Shown here: piece by piece, positions 7,097 to 16,238 of the stretch | Numbering within the stretch: the first letter of the stretch is position 1 | Layout of the letters: every line of letters begins with the position of its first letter | Origin: Vibrio gallaecicus | GTDB taxonomy: Bacteria > Pseudomonadota > Gammaproteobacteria > Enterobacterales > Vibrionaceae | Length of the DNA stretch: 64,000 nucleotides | Direction of reading: 5' to 3' | Assembly: GCF_024347495.1 (NCBI RefSeq) | Contig: NZ_AP025491.1 | Location: 1,612,001-1,676,000, forward strand | Notes under the pieces: model-generated | Databases searched by the model: none | The model's input: the letters and a program-made list of their open reading frames with translations, nothing else | Told to the model about the DNA's origin: nothing | Program-made: the position numbers and the translations under genes

Positions 7097-7508
7097 ATGA
7101 TCAAGTAAAGTGAGTATTGGATGAAATTTGCGCATATATAACGCTTTATGTGTACTTGCATGACTTACTGTATTTAATCTACTGAAATTCACATAATTAG
7201 TATTTCTTTAGATAAACCTGAAAGCATGATCAGGAAATGAGCTAAATATGCTTATCTATTATGTTTGTTCATTGGATTTCGAGGTTACTGATATAAATTG
7301 AGCTCAAAAGCCCAGTACATCTACGTTTATCCGTAATCTAGACCGATAATATCATTCTTCCGATGTTTGTTTGTCTTGATCATTTTTCCGAAAGTAGATC
7401 TTATTGATATGACCAATCATAAGATCAATATAAGCGTATTTAAGCCTTGATCATGTTTCCTTATCAGCCTGTAAATGATTTATCCCTATCACTTTGCCTC
7501 TTGATCAT
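7097..7508. repeat. Accessory RctB-type iterons in the rctA-like region
   Basis: Five more ATGATCA sites lie outside the core: 7097-7103 and 7226-7232 on the plus strand, and 7377-7383, 7448-7454 and 7502-7508 on the minus strand. All keep the GAAA or GGAA left flank (for example GAAAGCATGATCAGG at 7226). The stretch holds no plausible gene. By position it corresponds to the rctA/inc region that limits chromosome II copy number in V. cholerae. Confidence 0.8.
7329..7357. promoter_or_regulatory. Second long RctB-type site (39-mer-like)
   Basis: ATCCGTAATCTAGACCGATA followed by ATATCATTC is the partner of the repeat in the rctB promoter. A shorter relative, TATCCGTAAT on the minus strand at 7904-7913, lies just ahead of parA2. 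V. cholerae has inhibitory 39-mers in this interval; identification here is by repeat similarity and place only. Confidence 0.45.
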
Positions 7509-7686
7509 TCTTCCAAAGTAAGTGATGTATTTATATACAACGATATGAGTAAATGACCACATTGCCTAATTATTTTCTAAGCTGAGACTTCGTTAGCCTC
7601 CATTATTAAATAGTACAATCCAAATCACATTTGCCGTAGTTTGTGCATAAATTTCAATCGTTCCGAGAGTTTTACTTTCACTCGTC

Positions 7687-7701
7687 ATTTACATTGTAAA
7701 T
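7687..7701. other. parS2 centromere site
   Basis: ATTTACATTGTAAAT is a perfect palindrome fitting the published Vibrio chromosome II parS2 consensus NTTTACANTGTAAAN. It lies about 220 bp upstream of parA2 and is the origin-proximal ParB2 site. Confidence 0.92.
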
Positions 7702-7860
7702 AAGTGATGCTGTAACACTTTTGTTTTAATTGTTTTTGTATGGTGTTTTATCCAAGATTTACTAATATATTTGTTCATTATTTCTATCGATTTACACAAA
7801 CTATCGATTTGTTAGTTTATTTTATGTGATATTGCTCCTGAATGTATGTTCATGTTTTTG

Positions 7861-7888
7861 TTGGTTTTGGTGTTTATTGCTGTACAAT
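7861..7888 (+). promoter_or_regulatory. Possible parA2 promoter
   Basis: TTGGTT (7861-7866) and TACAAT (7883-7888) are 16 bp apart and about 30 bp ahead of the parA2 start. The stretch 7509-7860 is AT-rich and holds nothing further that I can name apart from the parS2 site. Confidence 0.3.
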
Positions 7889-7919
7889 GTGGGCAGGTTA
7901 ATCATTACGGATATTGGCA

Positions 7920-9137
7920 ATGAAAAGAGAACAAACGATTGAAAATCTCTATCAACTAGCCGAACAGACACAACAGGTTCAGGCTGATCGCATTGAGATT
8001 GTTTTAGAAGAGAGAAGTGATGAGCACTTTCCTCCTATGTCTAAAGCTTTAATGGAAACGCGTTCGGGTTTAACTCGTCGTAAGTTAGATGATGCGATTA
8101 ATAAGCTTGAAGCTGAAGGTCATCAGTTTACTAAGAATAATGCTAACCATTATTCTATTTCTCTTGAAGAAGCACACATGCTTATGGATGCGGCTGGCTT
8201 GCCAAAATTCCATGAACGCAAAAAAAACGTGGATCATAAACCGTGGATTATCAATGTACAAAACCAGAAGGGTGGTACAGGTAAATCCATGACAGCGGTT
8301 CATCTTGCAGCTTGTCTATCGCTAAATTTGGATAAGCGTTACCGCATTTGTTTGATTGACTTGGATCCACAAGGGTCGCTTCGTTTGTTCTTGAACCCTC
8401 AAATTAGTGTATCCGAACACGAAAACATTTATTCAGCGGTCGACATTATGTTGGATAACGTGCCAGAAGATGAAGAAGTCGATATTGAATTCTTACGCAA
8501 GAACGTTCTATTACCGACTCAATATCCTAACTTAAAGACGATTTCGGCATTCCCTGAAGACGCAATGTTTAACGCAGAAGCGTGGCAGCATCTTTCTCAA
8601 AACCAGTCTTTAGATATTGTGCGCTTATTGAAAGAGAAACTGATTGATAAGATTGCTGATGATTTTGACGTCATCATGATTGATACCGGTCCACACGTTG
8701 ATCCACTGGTTTGGAATGCAATGTACGCCTCTAATGCGTTACTTATTCCATGTGCCGCTAAACGTTTGGATTGGGCTTCTACCGTTAACTTTTTCCAGCA
8801 TTTACCGACAGTATATGAAATGTTCCCTGATGATTGGAAAGGGTTGGAGTTTGTTCGACTCATGCCAACCATGTTTGAAGACGACAATAAAAAGCAAGTT
8901 TCAGTTCTGACTGAGATGAATTATTTATTGGGTGACCAGGTAATGATGGCGACCATACCAAGAAGCCGTGCATTTGAAACTTGCGCCGATACTTACAGTA
9001 CCGTTTTTGATTTAACAACAAGCGACTTTGAAGGGGGTAAAAAGACACTTGCCACCGCTCAAGATGCTGTTCAAAAAAGTGCTTTAGAGTTGGAACGCGT
9101 ACTTCATAGCAATTGGTCATCACTAAATCAGGGGTAA
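7920..9137 (+). CDS. parA: ParA2, chromosome II partition ATPase
   Basis: A 405-residue Walker-type partition ATPase of the long (type Ia, plasmid P1/F-like) class. The first 110 or so residues form the DNA-binding part. The ATPase core follows with the deviant Walker A QKGGTGKS (116-123 from this start) and the A' motif DLDPQGS. Walker B is in DVIMIDTGPHVD. ParA2 coats the nucleoid and moves ParB2-parS2 complexes, and it probably represses its own operon through the N-terminal domain. I chose the ATG at 7920 over the TTG two codons earlier, by resemblance to known ParA2 proteins (MKREQTIENLYQ). parB2 follows after 7 bp in one operon. The gene lies immediately beside oriCII, the normal place. 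Confidence 0.96.
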   Translation: MKREQTIENLYQLAEQTQQVQADRIEIVLEERSDEHFPPMSKALMETRSGLTRRKLDDAINKLEAEGHQFTKNNANHYSISLEEAHMLMDAAGLPKFHERKKNVDHKPWIINVQNQKGGTGKSMTAVHLAACLSLNLDKRYRICLIDLDPQGSLRLFLNPQISVSEHENIYSAVDIMLDNVPEDEEVDIEFLRKNVLLPTQYPNLKTISAFPEDAMFNAEAWQHLSQNQSLDIVRLLKEKLIDKIADDFDVIMIDTGPHVDPLVWNAMYASNALLIPCAAKRLDWASTVNFFQHLPTVYEMFPDDWKGLEFVRLMPTMFEDDNKKQVSVLTEMNYLLGDQVMMATIPRSRAFETCADTYSTVFDLTTSDFEGGKKTLATAQDAVQKSALELERVLHSNWSSLNQG

Positions 9138-9144
9138 GTAACAC

Positions 9145-10119
9145 ATGGTAATTAAAACTTCAGACTTAAACGCAAAGCTATTTGGAAAAGCGAATAAGCG
9201 TCGTGTTGTGACTCCTCAAGAGGCTCAAACGGCGGCGAAAGAGCAGGCTCAAATTATTGAGCTTTCTGTCGCGGGTGAAGACCTAGTTTCGTTTGAGTTA
9301 GTACGTATTCCTGCGGATCAGGTAGCGAATAAAACGGTAGTATTTGAAGAAAATGCCCGTGAACAATCATTTCTAAATGAGCATGCACTATCGGATGTTC
9401 TTACGACTTTAAAAGAACGAGGTCAGCAATATCCTGCTGTCGGTCGTAAGAATAAAGATGGCAAGATTGAGGTACTTGACGGTAGTCGTCGTCGTATGTC
9501 TTGTATTCTTGCAGGGAAAGAGTTCTTAATTTATGTTGCTGAAGATATTAATTCAGAGCATGCTAAGTTTCTTTCTGATGTCGCTAATGCTCATAAGCCA
9601 CTTTCGTTATATGAAAAAGGCAAAGAGATGCAAGCGAAACTAGACAAAGGTGAAGCTGAAGATCAAAAAGCACTCGCTAAAATTTTCCAGTGCAGTGAAG
9701 CATTAGTAAGCGGGGCGCTAAAAGCCGCGGCGTTACCACTTGAATTACTGCAAGCTTATCCTAATGTCAGTGATTTAGGTCGTCCAACTATTGTTAAACT
9801 GCATAAACAATTTGTTGGCTTAACTAGCGAACAGCAAATCGTTTTACTTGAAAAGTGTACTGGCTCAGAAGGGTTTGTTTGGCAAAGAAGCGATGCTCAA
9901 GGTGTGGCTCGATTAACAAAAGATGTGACTGAAACACTAGAAGCTTGGATTTTAGAATTGGCTCCAGCGCCTGTGAAAAAATCATCATCAAAAGTTGAGC
10001 TGATAAAAGGTCGTGCAAGCTACAGCCGTAAAGGTTCTAACTTGGCGCTTAATCTTAAGAAAGTCGATGATGCGACAATGCAAGATATCTTAGCTTTTGT
10101 TGAATCTAAACTCGTTTAA
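9145..10119 (+). CDS. parB: ParB2, chromosome II centromere-binding protein
   Basis: A 324-residue ParB-family protein. The N-terminal domain carries the arginine patch GSRRR (113-117), where chromosomal ParBs have GERR, the CTP-binding and clamp-forming region. A helix-turn-helix lies at about 175-195 (LAKIFQCSEALVSGALKAAA). The C-terminal part (FVWQ...KVDDATMQDILAFVESKLV) is the dimerisation domain. It binds the parS2 palindromes found at 7687, 12324, 12366, 12396 and 49086 and is moved by ParA2. It forms a two-gene operon with parA2, ending at a strong hairpin terminator. Family assignment is secure; specificity for parS2 is inferred from context. Confidence 0.96.
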   Translation: MVIKTSDLNAKLFGKANKRRVVTPQEAQTAAKEQAQIIELSVAGEDLVSFELVRIPADQVANKTVVFEENAREQSFLNEHALSDVLTTLKERGQQYPAVGRKNKDGKIEVLDGSRRRMSCILAGKEFLIYVAEDINSEHAKFLSDVANAHKPLSLYEKGKEMQAKLDKGEAEDQKALAKIFQCSEALVSGALKAAALPLELLQAYPNVSDLGRPTIVKLHKQFVGLTSEQQIVLLEKCTGSEGFVWQRSDAQGVARLTKDVTETLEAWILELAPAPVKKSSSKVELIKGRASYSRKGSNLALNLKKVDDATMQDILAFVESKLV

Positions 10120-10134
10120 CTTTTACACTTATAT

Positions 10135-10160
10135 AAAAAGCCGCTCATGCGGCTTTTTTT
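10135..10160 (+). terminator. Rho-independent terminator of parA2B2
   Basis: AAAAAGCCGC (10135-10144) pairs with GCGGCTTTTT (10149-10158) around TCAT, followed by more T residues, 15 bp after the parB2 stop codon. Confidence 0.92.
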
Positions 10161-10204
10161 GTACCTGTGGTAAACTGCATGGCAGATAAATCTGGATGCA
10201 ATTT

Positions 10205-12340
10205 ATGACTACTCAGCCGCTTAATTTTCTTACCGATCTTTCTTCTATCGCTCAGCACAATGACCATCGCTATGGGGTTGTTTTACGTGGCTGTGATAAT
10301 TGGCAAGATGGTGTGATTCACTCTTATCTAGTGAACAATCCTGAATTGAATGCCTTTCAACTTGGGGGAGCCACCAGAGAAGGCGTGAATCATATCGTTA
10401 TCAATAAAGGTCAGCAATTATTAGGACGTGAATGTCAGTTGCTGATATGTGATTTTAGGTTTGAATTTGATGCTAATAGTTTTAGTGCCGCGCTTGGCTC
10501 AATTATGGGTGGTGGGCTAGCGATCATATTACCCCCAGAGAAACATGAAAACCCCTCTATCGACCAAGCATGGTTAACTCAACATTTTGCGAAATTATTG
10601 CAGCTTGATGAAAACCATCCGCCTTCAGATCTACCTAAAAAAAACATAACAGCAAAAATAACCGATAAATTTAGCCAACAAAATCACGCTATAGAACTAA
10701 TTTTGAAAGTGCTGTCTGGTCATCGTAAACGACCACTCGTGCTAACAGCTGATCGCGGGCGTGGTAAAAGTAGCGCGCTTGGTATTGCGACGGCACAACT
10801 TCTTTTGATGCGTTCGCCATTTAACGTTGTGGTTACCGCGCCTTCTATTAAAGCTGTGGAACCCATTTTTTATCACGCTCTGAATTTATTGGATGGAGCA
10901 GAGCGAGAAGGGAAGGGGACGCTTAAATTTGGTCAGTCTAGAGTGACCTTTGTTGCCCCGGACGAGTTACTTCAAACTAAGCCTAATTGTGACTTACTGC
11001 TTGTTGATGAAGCTGCCGCTATTCCTATTCCGATGCTGAAAAAAATGGTTGAGAGCTACCACCGTTTAGTTTTTTCAACCACGTTACATGGCTATGAAGG
11101 CAGTGGAAGAGGGTTTGGATTAAAGTTTGAATCTTGGCTTTCTAAGGTAAGACCGAATTGGAAAGCCTGCTCTATAGAACAGCCTATTCGCTGGAGTGTT
11201 AACGACCCTCTTGAAAACTGGCTGTTCGATTGTTTTCTATTGAATGTGGATATCAATCAAGGGGAGCAAGTCTTAGAAAGTGGTATGCGAGCTCGGTTAG
11301 AAGCGACTGCATTAGAGCTCTCATCAACTCAACTATCTAGGCAAGAAAATGGCGGTCATAGCCAGCGGATAAGTGAATCTCTCCTATGGGAAAAACTACC
11401 TAAGGCTGAGTTTGTTACTCATCCGGAGAAGCTGAAACAATGCTTTGCTTTATTGGTTGGTGCTCATTATCAAACAACACCCAATGACTTAATGCAGATA
11501 TTGTCTAATCCATCAGTCGAGCTTTATGCATTATTTAATGGGCAAGTTTGTTTAGGATGTATTCTAACGGTGGGAGAAGGAGGGTTATCTTCTGATGTAA
11601 TTAAAGATATCCAGCTTGGAAAGCGTCGTCCTAAAGGTCATTTAGCACCTGCTATATTAGCCAACCATTTAGGTTTTACAGAATCAGCAAGTTCTCGCTG
11701 TATTCGAGTCATGAGGATTGCCACTCACCCTTGTTATCAAAATCAGGGGCTAGGCAGTTTAATGTTAGATAACCTTTCAAGCTCATTATCCGATGTTGAC
11801 TATCTTGCAACAAGCTATGGCGCAACGAGTGAACTGGTTAGCTTTTGGAAAAATAATGGATATTCTCCAGTTCATTTAGGGCATCAAAGAGACCAAGCGA
11901 GTGGTTGTCATTCTTTACTTATGCTTAAGCCTGTACAAAGTAACTCTCAACACTGGATAGGTGATGCTGTTCATGGCTTTGAACAAAGCTTCCTTTATTT
12001 AGCTTCTAGTTCTTTAACTTCACTTGAACCTCAAATGGTAAAGGCACTATTACCGAAGTCTTCAGGTTTGGAACTGTCTGCATCTGAAATTGGTTTGCTT
12101 GGATATTATGTTCAAGGTGGAAACAGTTTTGATAGCGTTGCTTATCTTCTGGTTAAAGCGATTCTACTCATCAATTCAAATGGAAATGATGAGGTTTCAC
12201 TTTTATTGATATCTAAAGTTGTTCAGCAAAAAACGTGGTCTCAGTGCATTATTGAGCATGATTTTACTGGTCGTAAACAAGCTGAATCACAAGTTCGTTT
12301 GGATGTAGAAAAGATTATCTGCAATTTACAGTGTAAATAG
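10205..12340 (+). CDS. tmcA: TmcA, tRNA(Met) cytidine acetyltransferase
   Basis: About 711 residues. The protein makes N4-acetylcytidine at the wobble base of elongator tRNA-Met, using acetyl-CoA and ATP. Order of domains: an N-terminal DUF1726-like domain (1-150), a RecD-like helicase/ATPase domain with Walker A TADRGRGKSS (about 181-190) and a DEAA box in LLVDEAAAIPIP, then a GNAT acetyltransferase with the acetyl-CoA loop IATHPCYQNQGLGSLML (near 503-518), then a C-terminal RNA-binding tail. It is slightly longer than the E. coli enzyme (671). An ATG three codons earlier (10196) is possible; I prefer 10205 because GGA stands 8 bases ahead of it. The last codons and stop overlap a parS2 site, so this housekeeping gene carries a centromere element. 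Confidence 0.95.
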   Translation: MTTQPLNFLTDLSSIAQHNDHRYGVVLRGCDNWQDGVIHSYLVNNPELNAFQLGGATREGVNHIVINKGQQLLGRECQLLICDFRFEFDANSFSAALGSIMGGGLAIILPPEKHENPSIDQAWLTQHFAKLLQLDENHPPSDLPKKNITAKITDKFSQQNHAIELILKVLSGHRKRPLVLTADRGRGKSSALGIATAQLLLMRSPFNVVVTAPSIKAVEPIFYHALNLLDGAEREGKGTLKFGQSRVTFVAPDELLQTKPNCDLLLVDEAAAIPIPMLKKMVESYHRLVFSTTLHGYEGSGRGFGLKFESWLSKVRPNWKACSIEQPIRWSVNDPLENWLFDCFLLNVDINQGEQVLESGMRARLEATALELSSTQLSRQENGGHSQRISESLLWEKLPKAEFVTHPEKLKQCFALLVGAHYQTTPNDLMQILSNPSVELYALFNGQVCLGCILTVGEGGLSSDVIKDIQLGKRRPKGHLAPAILANHLGFTESASSRCIRVMRIATHPCYQNQGLGSLMLDNLSSSLSDVDYLATSYGATSELVSFWKNNGYSPVHLGHQRDQASGCHSLLMLKPVQSNSQHWIGDAVHGFEQSFLYLASSSLTSLEPQMVKALLPKSSGLELSASEIGLLGYYVQGGNSFDSVAYLLVKAILLINSNGNDEVSLLLISKVVQQKTWSQCIIEHDFTGRKQAESQVRLDVEKIICNLQCK
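12324..12338. other. parS2 site overlapping the tmcA stop codon
   Basis: ATTTACAGTGTAAAT fits the parS2 consensus exactly. Its bases encode the last tmcA codons (Asn-Leu-Gln-Cys-Lys) up to the first base of the TAG stop codon. Confidence 0.92.
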
Positions 12341-12365
12341 AATCTGCCGCTGATTTGTAATTCCA

Positions 12366-12380
12366 CTTTACAGTGTAAAT
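12366..12380. other. parS2 site
   Basis: CTTTACAGTGTAAAT fits the parS2 consensus. It is the second of three sites within 87 bp. The gap 12341-12721 has no gene; apart from the parS2 sites I see only AT-rich DNA that must hold the chemotaxis operon promoter. Confidence 0.92.
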
Positions 12381-12395
12381 TGAAAAACAGAATCA

Positions 12396-12410
12396 ATTTA
12401 CACTGTAAAC
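12396..12410. other. parS2 site
   Basis: ATTTACACTGTAAAC fits the parS2 consensus. The central base is C instead of G, i.e. the complementary orientation of the variable position of its two neighbours. Confidence 0.92.
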
Positions 12411-12721
12411 TTCTACTTTATCCTTCTCATACAAAACTCTTCTATCCTCACCCAATTGAATTAGTCATAAAACTATTTGACGAATAACTACTGATAATTT
12501 CATTAACCCAACTCTGTGTTTAACTTTGAAATTAAATCCCATACATTTCTTAAACAAATGCTTAGGCTGAATTAACCTTGTTAGATTTGATAAATGGATA
12601 TTCCAACCTACACTGAATAATAAGCGACAAGTTTCAAGGGTTAATACTTACGTTTACTGGCTAGCACTTAGGTTTATTGAATATTTGAGTTTCATGAACA
12701 CTAAGTTTCGAAGGGATACAT

Positions 12722-12985
12722 ATGGAATATGTACTGGAAGAGTCCTTAGAGATTTCAACAGTTCTCAATTCGAAAGAAAAATATCTACAATGGCTTACTC
12801 ACAATGAATCAATATCCATTGATGCCTCTAAAGTCACACGTGTCGACACTGCAGGTTTGCAAGCATTAGCATCTCTGTTTGTTTCTGCAAAGCATGTTGG
12901 GCTAGATATTCGAATTAAGAATACATCTGAAATCTTAAACGACTCGATTGCTTTGCTCGATCTCAAAGCGCAGTTTTACTCATAA
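12722..12985 (+). CDS. STAS-domain protein at the head of the chemotaxis operon
   Basis: An 87-residue single STAS (anti-sigma-factor-antagonist-like) domain. It has the expected ISIDASKVTRVDTAGLQALASL core, in which the phosphorylatable position is Thr of DTAG instead of the commoner Ser. The ATG has AAGGG 6 bases upstream. It is followed 20 bp later by cheY, and homologous clusters in other vibrios also begin this way. A second STAS protein is encoded at 23115-23411 next to a phosphatase/kinase regulator, so this one may be part of the same partner-switching circuit, or may scaffold the chemosensory array. Function is inferred. Confidence 0.85.
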   Translation: MEYVLEESLEISTVLNSKEKYLQWLTHNESISIDASKVTRVDTAGLQALASLFVSAKHVGLDIRIKNTSEILNDSIALLDLKAQFYS

Positions 12986-13005
12986 ATGGATGTTGAGGGT
13001 TTCAA

Positions 13006-13365
13006 ATGAAGAAAATTTTAGCGGTAGATGATTCAGTATCGATTCGTCAAATGGTTAGCCATACTTTGAAAGACGCAGGCTACGATGTTGAAACGGCAAA
13101 TGATGGAAGTGATGCATTACGAAAGTCTAAAACCACAAAGTATGATGTGGTTATCTCCGATGTAAATATGCCAATCATGGGTGGCTTTGATCTTGTTCGA
13201 GCTATTCGAGGCATTCCCCAATATAAGTTCATTCCAATCCTCATGTTGACGACGGAAACCAGTGTGGAAAAAAAGCAGGAAGGAAAATCTGCAGGTGCTA
13301 CAGGCTGGTTAGTGAAACCGTTCAATCCAGAGACATTATTAAAAACGCTAAAGCGAGTGCTATAG
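13006..13365 (+). CDS. cheY: CheY-type response regulator
   Basis: A 119-residue stand-alone receiver domain. Acidic pocket D8-D9, phosphoacceptor D52 (VISDVNMP), switch threonine in MLTTET (T82/T83 area) and K104 in VKPF are all present. It lies 20 bp after the STAS gene and about 70 bp ahead of cheA. It should be phosphorylated by the CheA encoded next to it. In V. cholerae the CheY of the corresponding third cluster does not drive flagellar motor switching under normal conditions, so the output here may be something other than swimming. Confidence 0.95.
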   Translation: MKKILAVDDSVSIRQMVSHTLKDAGYDVETANDGSDALRKSKTTKYDVVISDVNMPIMGGFDLVRAIRGIPQYKFIPILMLTTETSVEKKQEGKSAGATGWLVKPFNPETLLKTLKRVL

Positions 13366-13437
13366 CAGTTTAGATTCCAAAGAACTAATTCGGTAGTAAC
13401 AAAAAATAGTAGTGCTCAACTCAGGGTAGGGACAGTT

Positions 13438-15564
13438 ATGGCTTTAGACATGGACCAGTTACGTAAAATGTTCTACGAAGAATGTTGCGAGAACTTAGAA
13501 GTACTTGAAGAGATTCTTCTCGATCTTGAACCTGAGACTGTCGATATTGAAACCATTAACACTATTTTTAGAGCGGCTCATTCCATTAAAGGTGGTGCGG
13601 CAACATTTAACCTTTTTGATATTAGCGAGTTTACCCATTCCGTAGAAGCCTACTTAGATAAAGTCAGAAACAATGAAATGCAACTAACGAAGCAAACTGT
13701 GGATGTTTTGCTGAGAAGTTGTGACTGCATTAAAGCAATGCTGGAAGGGCATGAAGATAAAGTAGATGTAGATTTAAATTTCAAAGAGTCCGTCAGTAAT
13801 GAATTAAGAAATTTGCTTGGTTCTGAACAAGTTCAAACAGCGAGTGGTGGCGATAACTTTGAAGATGAAGCTCTTACGAATCTCGAGAATTCAACGAATG
13901 TTGTTGATGGTGAAGTATTGGGGAATTGGAGTATAACCTTCATCCCACACTCTGATTTGTTTTTCAGTGGCAATGATCCGCTAAGAATTATCAGAGAATT
14001 AAAAGATTTAGATTCAGACATAGTGGTAACTAATACTCAGTTGGAACTACCTCATTTAGCTGAGCTAGAAGCAGAACTGTGTTATTTGAGTTGGACGTTT
14101 GAATTAAATGGCGAGATAAATAAAGAGGATATCGTTGAAGTATTCGAATGGGTTGAAGACGAATGCGACCTAAACATTGAAAAACAGGTTTCACCAAGTA
14201 CTGAGAATGAAACGCCACCTTTAAATACACCTCTTCCCACTTCAAAAGAAACTCCCACTGAAACGACTCCTCCAGTTACAGAGGCTGAAGCTAATACTAA
14301 AGAGACGCAACAACAGCCAACCCCAGCAAAATCAAATAAAACAGATTCAGGTGTCAGCTCTATTCGAGTTGATATCGATAAAGTCGACGGGCTGATAAAC
14401 CTTGTGGGTGAGCTTGTTATTACTCAGTCAATGCTGACAGAAATAGGCAATGATTTTACGGTCGATAAGCTTGAGAAACTAAAAGCAGGATTAGACCAAC
14501 TTTTACAAAACAGCAAAGACCTTCAAGAGAATGTGCTCAACATACGCATGTTGCCAATGAGCTTTGCATTTAGTCGTTTTCCTCGTTTAGTTAGAGACTT
14601 GTCGGGTCGTTTGGAAAAACAAGTCGACCTTCAAATTATTGGTGAGAATACCGAGCTGGATAAAACCGTACTCGAAAGGATAGTCGATCCCCTCGTGCAT
14701 CTCGTGCGAAATGGTATTGACCACGGGATTGAGATTCCCAAGCTACGTCAAGAAAGTGGTAAAGCGGAAATGGGGGTTATCAAACTCACAGCTTTCCATC
14801 AAGGAGGGGCAATCATTATAGAAGTAGAAGACGATGGCGCCGGAATTGATTGCGATAGATTGTGGAGTAAAGCTGTAGAAAAAGGCGTAGTGGTCAGTGA
14901 CGCTCGCCGAGAGGAGATGACAGATAAACAAGTCTTAAACTTAATATTCGCCCCTGGTTTTTCTACCGCTGATCAAGTGTCTGATATTTCAGGGCGTGGC
15001 GTGGGTATGGATGTTGTGAAAAGAAATATTGAAGAACTCGGCGGACATATCGAGGTGGAATCAAAATTAGGCAAGGGCAGCAAATTCACCATTAGCTTAC
15101 CTCTTACCTTAGCCATTCTTGATGGACAACTTGTTAAAGTCGGCGGAGAAGTTTATGTCATTCCACTTCTAACCATTATTGAATCTATCCAAATTGATAC
15201 TCACTGCGTGAAGCATGCATCAGGCGGTGTGGAGCTATACCGACTTCGTGACGAAAATATTCCGATTTTACGTTTGCAAGAAGAGTTTGGTATGGGAGCA
15301 AGTGGGGATCTCCATAATCGAATTCTCTGTTTTGTTGAAGCGGCTGGTAACCGAGTCGGTTTACTTTTGGATGAGCTGCTCGATCAGCAGCAAGTGGTCA
15401 TCAAAAGCTTAGAGTCTAATTACAATAAAGTGCCAGGCATCTCTGGTGCCACTATTTTAGGTGATGGCTCGGTTTCATTAATTCTCGATATCCAAGGTTT
15501 GATTACCTCATTTTTAGATAAGGCTTCAGACAGTAAAGTGAATAAAGGCGGTATCGCTGCCTAG
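13438..15564 (+). CDS. cheA: CheA histidine kinase
   Basis: A 708-residue kinase. P1/Hpt domain at 1-110 with phosphorylation site H48 (FRAAHSIKGGAATF). A P2-like module follows at about 163-250 (GNWSITFIPHSDLFFSGNDP). A linker rich in T, P and E runs from 252 to 302. P3 dimerisation is at about 308-375 and P4 ATPase at about 376-560, with the N-box LVHLVRNGIDHG (419-430) and G-boxes DDGAGID and GRGVGMDVV. A CheW-like P5 domain lies at about 565-700 (LAILDGQLVKVGGEVYVIPL). It autophosphorylates under receptor control and passes phosphate to CheY and CheB. An AGGGTAGGGACAG element precedes the ATG. All catalytic motifs are intact. Confidence 0.97.
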   Translation: MALDMDQLRKMFYEECCENLEVLEEILLDLEPETVDIETINTIFRAAHSIKGGAATFNLFDISEFTHSVEAYLDKVRNNEMQLTKQTVDVLLRSCDCIKAMLEGHEDKVDVDLNFKESVSNELRNLLGSEQVQTASGGDNFEDEALTNLENSTNVVDGEVLGNWSITFIPHSDLFFSGNDPLRIIRELKDLDSDIVVTNTQLELPHLAELEAELCYLSWTFELNGEINKEDIVEVFEWVEDECDLNIEKQVSPSTENETPPLNTPLPTSKETPTETTPPVTEAEANTKETQQQPTPAKSNKTDSGVSSIRVDIDKVDGLINLVGELVITQSMLTEIGNDFTVDKLEKLKAGLDQLLQNSKDLQENVLNIRMLPMSFAFSRFPRLVRDLSGRLEKQVDLQIIGENTELDKTVLERIVDPLVHLVRNGIDHGIEIPKLRQESGKAEMGVIKLTAFHQGGAIIIEVEDDGAGIDCDRLWSKAVEKGVVVSDARREEMTDKQVLNLIFAPGFSTADQVSDISGRGVGMDVVKRNIEELGGHIEVESKLGKGSKFTISLPLTLAILDGQLVKVGGEVYVIPLLTIIESIQIDTHCVKHASGGVELYRLRDENIPILRLQEEFGMGASGDLHNRILCFVEAAGNRVGLLLDELLDQQQVVIKSLESNYNKVPGISGATILGDGSVSLILDIQGLITSFLDKASDSKVNKGGIAA

Positions 15565-15697
15565 CACTAATGGGGTTTCGCAGAAAAAAGTGACGAACCC
15601 ATTATAGAAAATGGCTACGAGAAACCTTAAGCGATGGTGCCATAAACAAAATAAAACAAACCAAGCAAAGACAAACGAAGCAATGCAAGGAGCAAGT

Positions 15698-16231
15698 ATG
15701 GAGCAACAAGTAGCGACTGATGCATCTGATTTACCGACTCATGTGATGAATGCTGAAATCAGCGAGAATGCTGACTTTCTCAGTTTCTGCTTGGCAAACG
15801 AATTGTATGGTGTCGTCATTCAAGATGTTGAAGAAATTCGAGTCTGGGAAAGACCTACTCCGATACCTCGTTCTCCAAGTTTTGTTAAAGGGGTGATAAA
15901 CCTGAGAGGGATGATCGTTCCTATTGTCGATTTACGATCTCGCTTTGGAATTGGCACTTGCGATTACTTGCCTACCACGGTGGTGTTAGTTTTGCGTTCA
16001 GAAGATGACGAGGGTGAAAAGTTAATGGGGCTTGTAGTAGACGCCGTTTCCGACGTAGTTAGCCAAGGTGAAAATGAACTTTATCCTGCCGTTGGAGAGT
16101 CCCAAGTTAATCCATTTATCCAAGGTTTATTGAATGTCGATGATCAAGTGATGTCTCTGTTTGACACTGCTGAGTTACTTAATATCGAGCTCATCTTAAA
16201 ACACACTAACCAGACACTTCCGCGAGGGTAA
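15698..16231 (+). CDS. cheW: CheW adaptor protein (first copy)
   Basis: A CheW-domain protein of 177 residues from the ATG at 15698, which has a perfect AAGGAG 6 bases upstream. The frame is open for another 29 codons, but that extension is basic and low in complexity and has no ribosome site. The conserved FVKGVINLRGMIVPIVDLR stretch is the receptor/CheA-binding core. A second CheW follows after 7 bp. Two CheWs in one cluster are usual for this chemosensory type and may stabilise different ring interfaces of the array. Confidence 0.93.
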   Translation: MEQQVATDASDLPTHVMNAEISENADFLSFCLANELYGVVIQDVEEIRVWERPTPIPRSPSFVKGVINLRGMIVPIVDLRSRFGIGTCDYLPTTVVLVLRSEDDEGEKLMGLVVDAVSDVVSQGENELYPAVGESQVNPFIQGLLNVDDQVMSLFDTAELLNIELILKHTNQTLPRG

Positions 16232-16238
16232 GGAAACC

